Assembly: GCA_016709665.1 (NCBI GenBank)
Contig: JADJMI010000001.1
Span: forward strand, 890,769-954,768
Origin: Betaproteobacteria bacterium
Lineage (GTDB): Bacteria; Pseudomonadota; Gammaproteobacteria; Burkholderiales; Usitatibacteraceae
Direction of reading: 5' to 3'
Length of the DNA stretch: 64,000 nucleotides
Both the position numbers and the translations under genes were made by a program. The notes under the pieces are model-generated. The model worked only from the letters and a program-made list of their open reading frames with translations, was not told the origin of the DNA and did not search any database. Below, piece by piece: positions 54,993 to 64,000 of this stretch (position 1 is the first letter of the stretch; every line of letters begins with the position of its first letter).

Positions 54993-56246
54993 ATGGGAGA
55001 TTCGATCTTTCGGCGCGAGGTCGTCGATGAACGCGAACGCGCCTCGATGGGCCGCATCGTCCTCGTCCGCCCCCTCTCGTTCACGTTTCTCACGACCCTC
55101 GCCACGGCCACGGGCCTGCTCGCCCTCGCCTTCCTGGGCCTCGCCGAGTACGCGAAGAAGGCTTCCGTCCCCGGCACGCTGGCGCCGGCCGCCGGTGCCA
55201 TCCGGGTCGTCGCCCCGCAGGCCGGGACGCTTCACGGCCGGCGGCTCCGGGAAGGCGAGCGCGTGCAGGCCGGCGAGGAACTCTTCCGGCTCGCGGACGG
55301 CCGCACCACCGCGGAAGGCATGCCGCTCGGCAGCGCCCTCGACGCCTTGTCCGCCGGACGCGCGCTCGAGCTCGACCGGCAGCGCCGCGCCACGCAGGCC
55401 GGCGCCCGCGCGGAGATCCTCGCGCTCGAACGGCGGCTCGGCCAGCTGGATGCCGAACGGGACGAGCAGCAGCAGGAACTCGCGCGGCTGGGGGAGCGCC
55501 GCAAGCTCGTGGCCGAACGCGCCCATCGCCTCGCGACGCTCGAAGCCCGCGGCTTCGTGTCGACGGCCCAGCGCCAGCAGGCCGAGGAGGAGGCGCTGGA
55601 GCACGAATCCCGCCTCGGGGGAGCGAGGCGCGCGCGCCTCGCGATCGAGCGCGAGATGGCGGCCACGCGAAGCGCGGTCGACGAGGCCCGCGCGCGCCAC
55701 CGGTCGCAGCTGGCGGTCATAGACGGCCAGGTCGCCGCGCTGGAGCAATCGCGGCTCGAACGCTCGGTGCAATCCGACTCGCGGGTGGAAGCGCCGGCCA
55801 GCGGCGTCGTCACGGCGGTGCTCGTCGAACCGGGACAGCCCGTCGCGGGGGGCACGCCGCTGCTCACCGTGCTGCCCGAAGGCTCGCCTCTCGAGGCCCA
55901 CTTGCACGCGCCCTCGCGGGCCATCGGTTTCGTGCGTGCCGGGCAGGAGGTGCGCCTTCGCTACCCCGCCTTTCCGTTCCAGAAGTTCGGCAGCCACCGC
56001 GGCCGGGTCGTGTCGGTCTCGCGCAGCGCGCACGCGCCGGGCGAGCTGGGTTACGCGCCGCCGGACGGCTCGCGCGAGCCGCTCTACCGGATCAAGGTGG
56101 CCCTCGATTCGCAGGACGTCATCGCCTACGGCCGGCCCGAGCCCCTGCAGGCCGGCATGCAGGTCGAGGCCGACGTGCTCCTGGACCGGCGCACGCTCAT
56201 CGAGTGGCTCTTCGATCCGCTGGTGAGCCTCGCCGGGAGGCAATGA
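54993..56246 (+). CDS. HlyD/CvaA-type membrane fusion protein
   Basis: A 417-residue adaptor: short cytosolic start, one membrane helix (about residues 29-53), biotinyl-lipoyl half motifs (IRVVAPQAGTLHGRRLREGE; SRVEAPASGVVTAVLVEPGQPV), a long coiled coil (about 115-260) and a beta-barrel end. It links the inner-membrane ABC exporter to an outer-membrane TolC-type channel, which is not in this window. 15 nt after the CPBP gene. Confidence 0.9.
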   Translation: MGDSIFRREVVDERERASMGRIVLVRPLSFTFLTTLATATGLLALAFLGLAEYAKKASVPGTLAPAAGAIRVVAPQAGTLHGRRLREGERVQAGEELFRLADGRTTAEGMPLGSALDALSAGRALELDRQRRATQAGARAEILALERRLGQLDAERDEQQQELARLGERRKLVAERAHRLATLEARGFVSTAQRQQAEEEALEHESRLGGARRARLAIEREMAATRSAVDEARARHRSQLAVIDGQVAALEQSRLERSVQSDSRVEAPASGVVTAVLVEPGQPVAGGTPLLTVLPEGSPLEAHLHAPSRAIGFVRAGQEVRLRYPAFPFQKFGSHRGRVVSVSRSAHAPGELGYAPPDGSREPLYRIKVALDSQDVIAYGRPEPLQAGMQVEADVLLDRRTLIEWLFDPLVSLAGRQ

Positions 56247-58358
56247 GTGGACGCGCTGGCCGGTCTCGACTTCAGGGGCGATAGGCGGCTGCCCCTCTTC
56301 CTGCAGACGGAGGCGGCGGAGTGCGGCCTCGCGAGCCTCGCCATGATCGCGAGCTTCCACGGCCATCGCGTCGATCTCGCGGGGCTCAGGCGGCGCTTCA
56401 CGCTGTCGGTGAAGGGCGCGACGCTCGCCTACCTGATGCAGGCCGCGGGCAAGCTCCAGCTCGCCACGCGGCCGCTTCGACTCGAGCTGGACGAGGTACC
56501 CCAGCTCGTCACGCCCTGCATCCTGCACTGGGATCTCAACCACTTCGTGGTGCTCAAGAGCGCCACGGCGCGCGAGGCCGTGATCCACGATCCGGCCGGC
56601 GGGCTTCGCCGCCTGCCGATGGCGGAGCTCTCGAAGCACTTCACGGGAATCGCGCTGGAACTCACGCCCGCGCCCGGCTTCCGGCCCATCGACGAGCGGC
56701 GCCGCGTGAAGCTCGCGGACCTCACCGGCCGCATCTCCGGCCTGGGCCGGTCGCTCTCCCAGGTGCTCCTGCTCGCCCTGGTGCTCCAGGCGATCGCCGT
56801 CGTGTCCCCTTTCTACCTGCAGTGGGTGGTGGACGGCGCGGTGGTCTCGGAGGATCGCGACCTGCTCGCCGTCCTCGGCCTGGGGTTCCTGCTCCTCGCG
56901 ACGCTGCAGGTGGGCGTCTCGGCGCTGCGATCCTGGGTCGTGCTCTACCTGGGGACGACGCTCAACCTCCAGTGGCTCGCCAACGTCTTCTCGCACCTGC
57001 TTCGGCTGCCGGTGTCGTGGTTCGAGAAACGGCACCTGGGCGACGTCGTCTCGCGCTTCGGGGCGGTCGGCACGATCCAGCGCACCCTCACCTCGAGCTT
57101 CGTCGAGGCGCTCATCGACGGCTTCATGGCCGTCGCGACGCTCGCGATGATGGCCGCCTACAGCCCGAAGCTCACCGCGATCGCCCTCGCCGCCGTGGCG
57201 GCCTACGCGCTGCTGCGCACGCTCTACTACGCGCCCCTGCGGCGGGCGACCGAGGAGCACATCGTCCACGCCGCGCGCCAGCAGAGCCATTTCCTCGAGA
57301 CGGTGCGGGGCGTCCAGTCGATCAAGCTCTTCGGGCGGCAGGAGGAGCGCCGCGCCCGGTGGCTGAACCTCGTGGTCGATTCGGTCAACAAGGACGTGGC
57401 CGTGCAGAAGCTCACGCTGGGCTTTCGCTCCGCCAACGGCCTCGTCTTCGGCGCCGAGCGCGTGGCCGTGGTGTGGGTCGGCGCGCTCGCGGTGCTCGAC
57501 ACGGCGTTCTCGATCGGCATGCTGTTCGCGTTCATGGCCTACAAGGAGCAGTTCTCGGCGCGCGTCGCGGGGCTCATCGACAAGGCGATCGAGCTGCGGA
57601 TGCTGCAGCTGCAGGCCGAGCGGCTCGCCGACATCGTGCTCACGCCGCCCGAGGAGGAACCGGCCACGGCGGCGCCCCCGGTGGCGCAGGCCTCGATCGA
57701 GGTTCGAAACCTCGCCTTCCGCTACGCCGACAACGAGCCCTTCGTGCTGCGCGATTGCTCCTTTCGCATCGAGCCGGGCGAATCCGTCGCCATCGTGGGC
57801 GCCTCGGGCGGCGGCAAGACCACGCTCGTGAAGATCATGCTGGGCCTTCTGCAGCCGACCGACGGGCAGGTGCTGGTGGGCGGCGTGGACCTGCAGAAGC
57901 TCGGCGTCGACGCCTACCGCCGCCTCGTGGGCACCGTGATGCAGGAGGACCCGCTCTTCGCCGGCTCCATCGCCGACAACGTGAGCTTCTTCGACCCGGA
58001 CCCCCGGCAGGAGGCGATCGAGCGCTGCACGCGCCTCGCCGCCGTGCACGACGACATCGCCGCGATGCCCATGGGCTACCACACGCTCATCGGCGACATG
58101 GGCGCCGCGCTCTCCGGCGGGCAGCGCCAGCGCATCCTCCTCGCGCGCGCCCTCTACAAGCAGCCCCGCATCCTGTTCCTGGACGAGGCGACCAGCGCCC
58201 TCGACGTGCAGCGCGAGCGGCAGGTGAACGAGGCGATCCGCGGCCTCTCCCTCACCCGCATCCTCATCGCGCACCGGCCGGAGACGATCGCCTCGGCGGA
58301 GCGGGTCATCGTGCTCGCCAACGGGCAGGTCGCGCAGGACCTGAAGCGGGTCGCGTGA
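56247..58358 (+). CDS. peptidase-containing ABC exporter (C39, CvaB/LagD type)
   Basis: A 703-residue PCAT. The N-terminal C39 cysteine peptidase has a full catalytic set: Q20, C26 (QTEAAECGLASLAMIA), H99 (WDLNHFVVL) and D115 (VIHDPAGG). Six membrane helices follow (about 160-430), then an ATPase with Walker A GASGGGKTT, signature LSGGQRQR and Walker B ILFLDEATSALD. Such exporters cut leaders after GG and export the cargo, matching the three peptides upstream. GTG start (56247) directly at the previous stop. Confidence 0.93.
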   Translation: MDALAGLDFRGDRRLPLFLQTEAAECGLASLAMIASFHGHRVDLAGLRRRFTLSVKGATLAYLMQAAGKLQLATRPLRLELDEVPQLVTPCILHWDLNHFVVLKSATAREAVIHDPAGGLRRLPMAELSKHFTGIALELTPAPGFRPIDERRRVKLADLTGRISGLGRSLSQVLLLALVLQAIAVVSPFYLQWVVDGAVVSEDRDLLAVLGLGFLLLATLQVGVSALRSWVVLYLGTTLNLQWLANVFSHLLRLPVSWFEKRHLGDVVSRFGAVGTIQRTLTSSFVEALIDGFMAVATLAMMAAYSPKLTAIALAAVAAYALLRTLYYAPLRRATEEHIVHAARQQSHFLETVRGVQSIKLFGRQEERRARWLNLVVDSVNKDVAVQKLTLGFRSANGLVFGAERVAVVWVGALAVLDTAFSIGMLFAFMAYKEQFSARVAGLIDKAIELRMLQLQAERLADIVLTPPEEEPATAAPPVAQASIEVRNLAFRYADNEPFVLRDCSFRIEPGESVAIVGASGGGKTTLVKIMLGLLQPTDGQVLVGGVDLQKLGVDAYRRLVGTVMQEDPLFAGSIADNVSFFDPDPRQEAIERCTRLAAVHDDIAAMPMGYHTLIGDMGAALSGGQRQRILLARALYKQPRILFLDEATSALDVQRERQVNEAIRGLSLTRILIAHRPETIASAERVIVLANGQVAQDLKRVA

Positions 58359-58368
58359 GCGCCCCCCG

Positions 58369-58374
58369 TATAAT
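58369..58374 (+). promoter_or_regulatory. -10 box TATAAT upstream of EamA gene
   Basis: A perfect TATAAT lies 39 bp before the EamA ATG and just after the exporter stop, marking a new transcription unit. No clear -35. Confidence 0.5.
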
Positions 58375-58412
58375 CCGCGCTCGGGGGAATTCCCCCTTCC
58401 GGGGCCCATCGA

Positions 58413-59291
58413 ATGACCTCCTCCTGGATGCTCGTCTCCGGCTTCTTCTTCGCCGCCGCGGGCGTCTTCGTGAAGCTGGGCTCGCAGTGGTACGACGCGG
58501 CCGAGCTCGCCTTCTACCGCTCGCTCTTCTCCTTCTTCGCGGTGGCGGCGGTGGTCATCGCGCGCGGCGGCGGCGGCCAGCTCTGGCCGGGGCCTTCCAT
58601 CGGCATGCACGTGATCCGGGGCACCATGGGCGCCGTGGGGCTGCTGGGCTACTTCCACGCCATGGCGAAGCTCCCGCTCGCCACCGCGCAGACGCTCAAC
58701 TACACCTCGCCCCTCTTCCTGGCCATCGCCACGACGCTCGTGATGGGCGAGCGCTTCTCGAAGCTCCTCATCGCCGCCGTGCTGCTGGGCTTCGGCGGCA
58801 TCGCCATCCTGCTGCAGCCCTCCTTCGCCTCGGGGCAGGAGGCGCCCGCGCTCATCGGGCTTTTCTCCGGCGCCTTCGCCTCCTGGGCCTACCTCGCCGT
58901 GCGCTCGCTCGGCCGCGCGGGCGAGCCCGACTGGCGCATCGTGCTGTGGTTCGGCATCGTGGCCACGGTGCTGTGCGCCGCGTTCCAGCTGGCCACCTCG
59001 ACTTTCCATCCGATTCGCTGGGACAATGCGTGGCCCATCATCGGGGTCGGCGTCACGGGCACCCTCGCGCAGTTCGCGATGACGCGCGCCTACTCCGCGG
59101 GCAACACGCTGGTGTCGGGGGCGCTGTCGTATTCGACGATCGTGTACGCCACGCTCTTCACCATCGTCATCTGGGACGAGACGCTCTCGCCCCTCGCGTG
59201 GGCGGGCATGGTGATCATCGTGGCGAGCGGGCTCCTCGCCCTGTACGCCGAGAAGAAGGAAGACCAGAAGGAGGCCGGATTTGAAAGCTGA
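58413..59291 (+). CDS. EamA/DMT superfamily transporter
   Basis: A 292-residue membrane protein with two EamA repeats and about ten helices (FFFAAAGVFVKLGSQW..., YFHAMAKLPLATAQTLNYTSPLF, MTRAYSAGNTLVSGALSYSTIV). Family members export amino acids or related metabolites. The stop overlaps the next gene by 11 nt. Confidence 0.9.
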   Translation: MTSSWMLVSGFFFAAAGVFVKLGSQWYDAAELAFYRSLFSFFAVAAVVIARGGGGQLWPGPSIGMHVIRGTMGAVGLLGYFHAMAKLPLATAQTLNYTSPLFLAIATTLVMGERFSKLLIAAVLLGFGGIAILLQPSFASGQEAPALIGLFSGAFASWAYLAVRSLGRAGEPDWRIVLWFGIVATVLCAAFQLATSTFHPIRWDNAWPIIGVGVTGTLAQFAMTRAYSAGNTLVSGALSYSTIVYATLFTIVIWDETLSPLAWAGMVIIVASGLLALYAEKKEDQKEAGFES

Positions 59292-60125
59292 ACTGCTCGT
59301 ATCGACGCAGGACCTCGCCGCGCACCTGGGCGACCCCGAGTGGGTCGTCTTCGACGTGCGCCACGACCTGGGCGATGTCGCCCGCGGCCGACGCGATTAC
59401 CAGGCGGGCCACGTTCCCGGCGCCTACTTCCTGCACCTGGACGAGGACCTCTCCGGAAAAACCACGGGCTCCAACGGCCGCCATCCGCTGCCGGACATCG
59501 CCGCTTTCGCGGCCAAGGTCTCGAAGTGCGGCGTCGCGCCGGGCCGGCAGGTGGTGGTGTACGACGACGCAGGCGCCTCCGTCGCGGGACGCCTGTGGTG
59601 GATGCTCCAATGGCTGGGCCACGAGCGCGTCGCCATCCTCGACGGCGGATTCCGCGCCTGGGTGAAGGAGGGCCTGCCCACGGACGCACTCGTTCCCGCC
59701 CCGCGCGAGGGCCGCTTCGAGCCCCGGCCGATGCTGGGCGCCATCGCGGACATCCACTACGTCGCGGCCTTCCGCAGCAGCCCCACCGTGCGGGTCGTCG
59801 ATGCGCGTCCGGCGGAACGCTTCAGCGGCGCCGCGGAAACCATCGACCCGGTGGGCGGCCACATCCCGGGGGCGATCAACCGGTTCTGGCGGGACAACCT
59901 CCAGCCGGACGGGCGGTTCAAGCCGGGCCCGGCCCTCAAGCAGGAATTCCTCGCGCTGCTGGGCGATGCCACGCCGTCGCTCACCGTTCACCAGTGCGGC
60001 TCGGGCGTCACGGCCTGCCACAACCTCTTCGCCATGGAGCTCGCCGGCCTCCCGGGCTCGCGCCTCTACCCGGGCTCGTGGAGCGAGTGGTGCGCGGACG
60101 AGACCCGACCGGTGGCCCAAGGGTC

Positions 60126-60129
<4 letters not shown>
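59281..60129 (+). CDS. sulfurtransferase (3-mercaptopyruvate/thiosulfate type)
   Basis: A 282-residue protein with two rhodanese domains. The first is inactive; the second has the active loop QCGSGVTAC. The CGSGVTA loop is closer to 3-mercaptopyruvate sulfurtransferase (SseA) than to thiosulfate sulfurtransferase. TTG start at 59281, with AGAAGGAGG 8 nt before it, inside the end of the EamA gene. The stop overlaps the next GTG. Confidence 0.9.
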
Positions 60130-62096
<1,967 letters not shown>

Positions 62097-62104
62097 GGCG
62101 GCGG

Positions 62105-64000
62105 CTACTTCAGGTTCTCGGCGAAGAACTTCTCCAGCCGCGTGTAGAAGTCGATGACGTTGGCGTCCTTGTTGAACCCGTGGCCTTCGCCCGGGTAGAC
62201 GACGTACTCGACCTTCTTGCCCGCGGCGACGAGCGCGTCGTTGAAGCGGTTTCCGTGGACGATGGGCACGCGGCGGTCGTCGGAGCCCATGGCGAGGAGG
62301 ATGGGCGCCTTCACCTTCGAGACGTCCCGCGCGGGCGAGTTCTTCTCCAGCATCGCGCGGTCCTTGTCGGGATCGCCGATCATCTTGCGCGCGTCGGTGC
62401 GAAGGTACTCCGCCGGCAGATCGGATTCGGCGGCCGTCAGAAGCAGGATCAGGTCCGTCACCGCGACGAAGGGCGAGGCGCAGCGCCAGAGGTCCGGGTC
62501 GCGCACGGCACCCATCGCCGAAGCGTAGCCGCCGTAGCTGCCGCCGTGGATGCACATGCGGCTTCGGTCGACGATTCCCTCCTTCACCAGGTGCAGTGCA
62601 CCGTCGTTGATGTCGTCCTGCATAGACTGGCCCCATTTGCGCAGGCCGCTCCGGAAATGCTTCGCCCCGAAGCCGGTGGAATGGCGCGGCTCCGGCTCGA
62701 GGACGGCGTAGCCGCGCGAGGCGAAGAACTGGGCTTCCGGCCACCGCCCCCAGGAGACGCCGGAGTAGCCTCGCGACTGCGGTCCGCCGTGCACGTTCAC
62801 GATGAGGGGCAGGTTCCTGCCGCTCGAACCGGCGGGAATCGTGAGCCAGGCGGGAATCTCCAGGCCGTCGCGCGCCTTGTAGGTGATGAAGCGGCGCTCC
62901 GCCATGAGCGACGGGTCGAGCCACTGCGCGTCTTCGCCGATCGGCTCGATGCGAGGGCTTGGCGCGGTCCAGCAGGTGGTACATCCCCGGATCGCGGTCG
63001 GAGTAGGCGTAGACGAGCGCATCTTTCCGCCGTTTCGCGGAATGCCGATCCATTGACCGTCTTCGGGAACGTGGCGTCGATCTGGCGCTGGAGCTTGTCC
63101 ATGGCCGGATCGAACCAGTAGGTCGACGGCATTTCGGGGTTGTAGGAATGCACCGAGCAGCTTCTTCTCGGCAGCGCTGAAGATGAGCCCGCCACGCACG
63201 TCGATCATCCTGTGGCCGAACACGAGTTCGCCGAACTCGCGAGTCTTCGTGTCGTACTTGAAGAGGGCCATCTTGTCCCTTCCGCCCCGGTTGGAGGCGA
63301 CGTAAAGGGTGCGGTTGTCGTAGTCGAAGGCGATGGGCGTGGTCATCTCTCCCATCGGCTGGCCGGAGAGCGACTCGTACTCCCACAGCTTCTCCCACGG
63401 GGCGGCCGCGGTTTCGCGATACCACACGACATTCTTCTGGAAGCTATCCGGATCGGACCGGCGGTCGAATTGAGGCGACGTGACCGCCAGGCGAGGCACC
63501 TGCTTGCGGTCGAGGACCCAGCGGCCCACCTCGCCGGGCGAATCGAACGTGAGGTGCGTCGTGCGGCCGGTGATCGAGTTGAACCGGTAGAGATCCTCGG
63601 AATACCGGGTGCGAAGGTTGATCGAGGCGATGAATTCGACCGAGTTGTCCTCCGGGAGATACACCGGGTCGATGAACACGATCTTGCCGTTCATCCGGTT
63701 GAAATCGCGGATGTCCTTTCCATCGTGGTCGATGCAGTAGAAGCCGCGGTAGCGGAAGCGTCCTGTCACCTCCTGGCCGTCCGCAACCCGAAGGCACAGG
63801 CGGTCGTCGTTCACCCAGAAGAAGCCGACGACGTCGAATCCTCGAAGCTCGTGATGATGTTCCGCGCGCGCTTGGCCACGTCGATCACGACGAGATTGTC
63901 GCGGCCCGGCGAGCGGCGCAGAGAGCGGCGAGGCGCCCGCCGCCGGGCGAGAGGGACATCTGCGTGTGGCTCCGCGCGCTTGAAGAACGTCTCGACGGGG
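62105..64000 (-). pseudogene. S9 family peptidase, N-terminus outside window, several frameshifts
   Basis: The catalytic half (62105 to about 62950) is clean: LTIPAGSSGRNLPLIVNVHGGP, nucleophile GGSYGGY, GSDDRRVP and EGHGF. Upstream, homologous text jumps frames. VHSYNPEMPSTYWFDPAMDK and the part to TVNGSAFRETA (about 63150-63040) is in a second frame and DALVYAYSDRDPGMYHLLD (about 63030-62960) in a third. FDVVGFFWVNDDRLCLR is split near 63838, and NLVVIDVAKRARNI and MSLSPGGGRLAAL (about 63970-63850) are again shifted. At least five shifts lie in the last 1.1 kb. Confidence 0.8.

Noticed and set aside
54117..58358. The exporter block as a simple drug efflux or hemolysin type I system
   Set aside because: The N-terminal C39 domain is catalytically complete and GG-leader peptides lie directly upstream, which favours a leader-cleaving peptide exporter.
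54702..59009. A 1435-codon open frame on the minus strand, antisense to the CPBP, HlyD and C39 exporter genes
   Set aside because: The plus-strand genes have complete catalytic motifs. The antisense frame has low-complexity Arg/Glu/Gly composition and no recognisable domain.
59340..60125. N-terminal extension of the S9 peptidase open frame by about 260 codons
   Set aside because: It overlaps the sulfurtransferase in another frame; a signal peptide begins at the GTG at 60126.

Overview
The window is a GC-rich, gene-dense piece of what looks like an autotrophic betaproteobacterial chromosome. The evidence is a red-type (form IC) RuBisCO operon with CbbX, the block gap-pgk-pyk-fba-purC, a zapB-zapA-6S RNA-EVE cluster, DUF6502/DUF5666 and DUF4254 genes, and lipopolysaccharide (LPS) core/MsbA genes. 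No phage, plasmid or transposase gene is visible.

Layout. 1-6.5 kb: tRNA-Thr(CGU), a CBS-domain protein, ilvA, rpiA, phoU, a 37-bp inverted-repeat element, yggX-argA and rsmE. 6.5-9.8 kb (minus strand): a polyamine operon speD-speE-ygiB-like-ygiC-like-DUF350. 10-20 kb: cbbR divergent from cbbL-cbbS-cbbX-cbbY-cbbF-cbbP-tkt, then gap-pgk-pyk. Together these encode CO2 fixation, RuBP regeneration and the lower Embden-Meyerhof path. At 23.1-27.0 kb a small periplasmic protein, a secreted beta-propeller and a CadC-like regulator with a propeller sit between pyk and fba. 27-39.2 kb: fba, purC, a HAD hydrolase, a secreted WW-tail protein, a DUF6502-DUF5666 pair behind two operator-like palindromes, a secreted hydrolase, TerC, an M20 deacylase, trkA-trkH and TauE. 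39.2-40.5 kb: EVE protein, 6S RNA, zapA and zapB-like. 40.7-42.6 kb: a frameshifted BtuB-like receptor. 42.6-50.5 kb: LPS core glycosyltransferases, msbA and DUF4254. 50.6-53.3 kb: a secreted trypsin-like protease and a frameshifted GT2.

The most interesting part is 53.4-58.4 kb. Three very small genes encode peptides with double-glycine leaders. They are followed by a CPBP membrane protease, an HlyD/CvaA-type adaptor and an ABC exporter with an N-terminal C39 peptidase. This is a complete leader-peptidase/exporter module of the microcin/bacteriocin kind. Its three unlike, unrecognised cargo peptides (one very proline-rich) have no visible modification enzyme nearby.

The window ends with a DMT transporter, a sulfurtransferase and two S9 peptidases. 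The second peptidase is cut by the window edge and has many frameshifts. Two genes (TonB receptor, GT2) are each restored by removing one G. Together with the last gene, this suggests either recent decay or consensus errors, probably the latter near the end.
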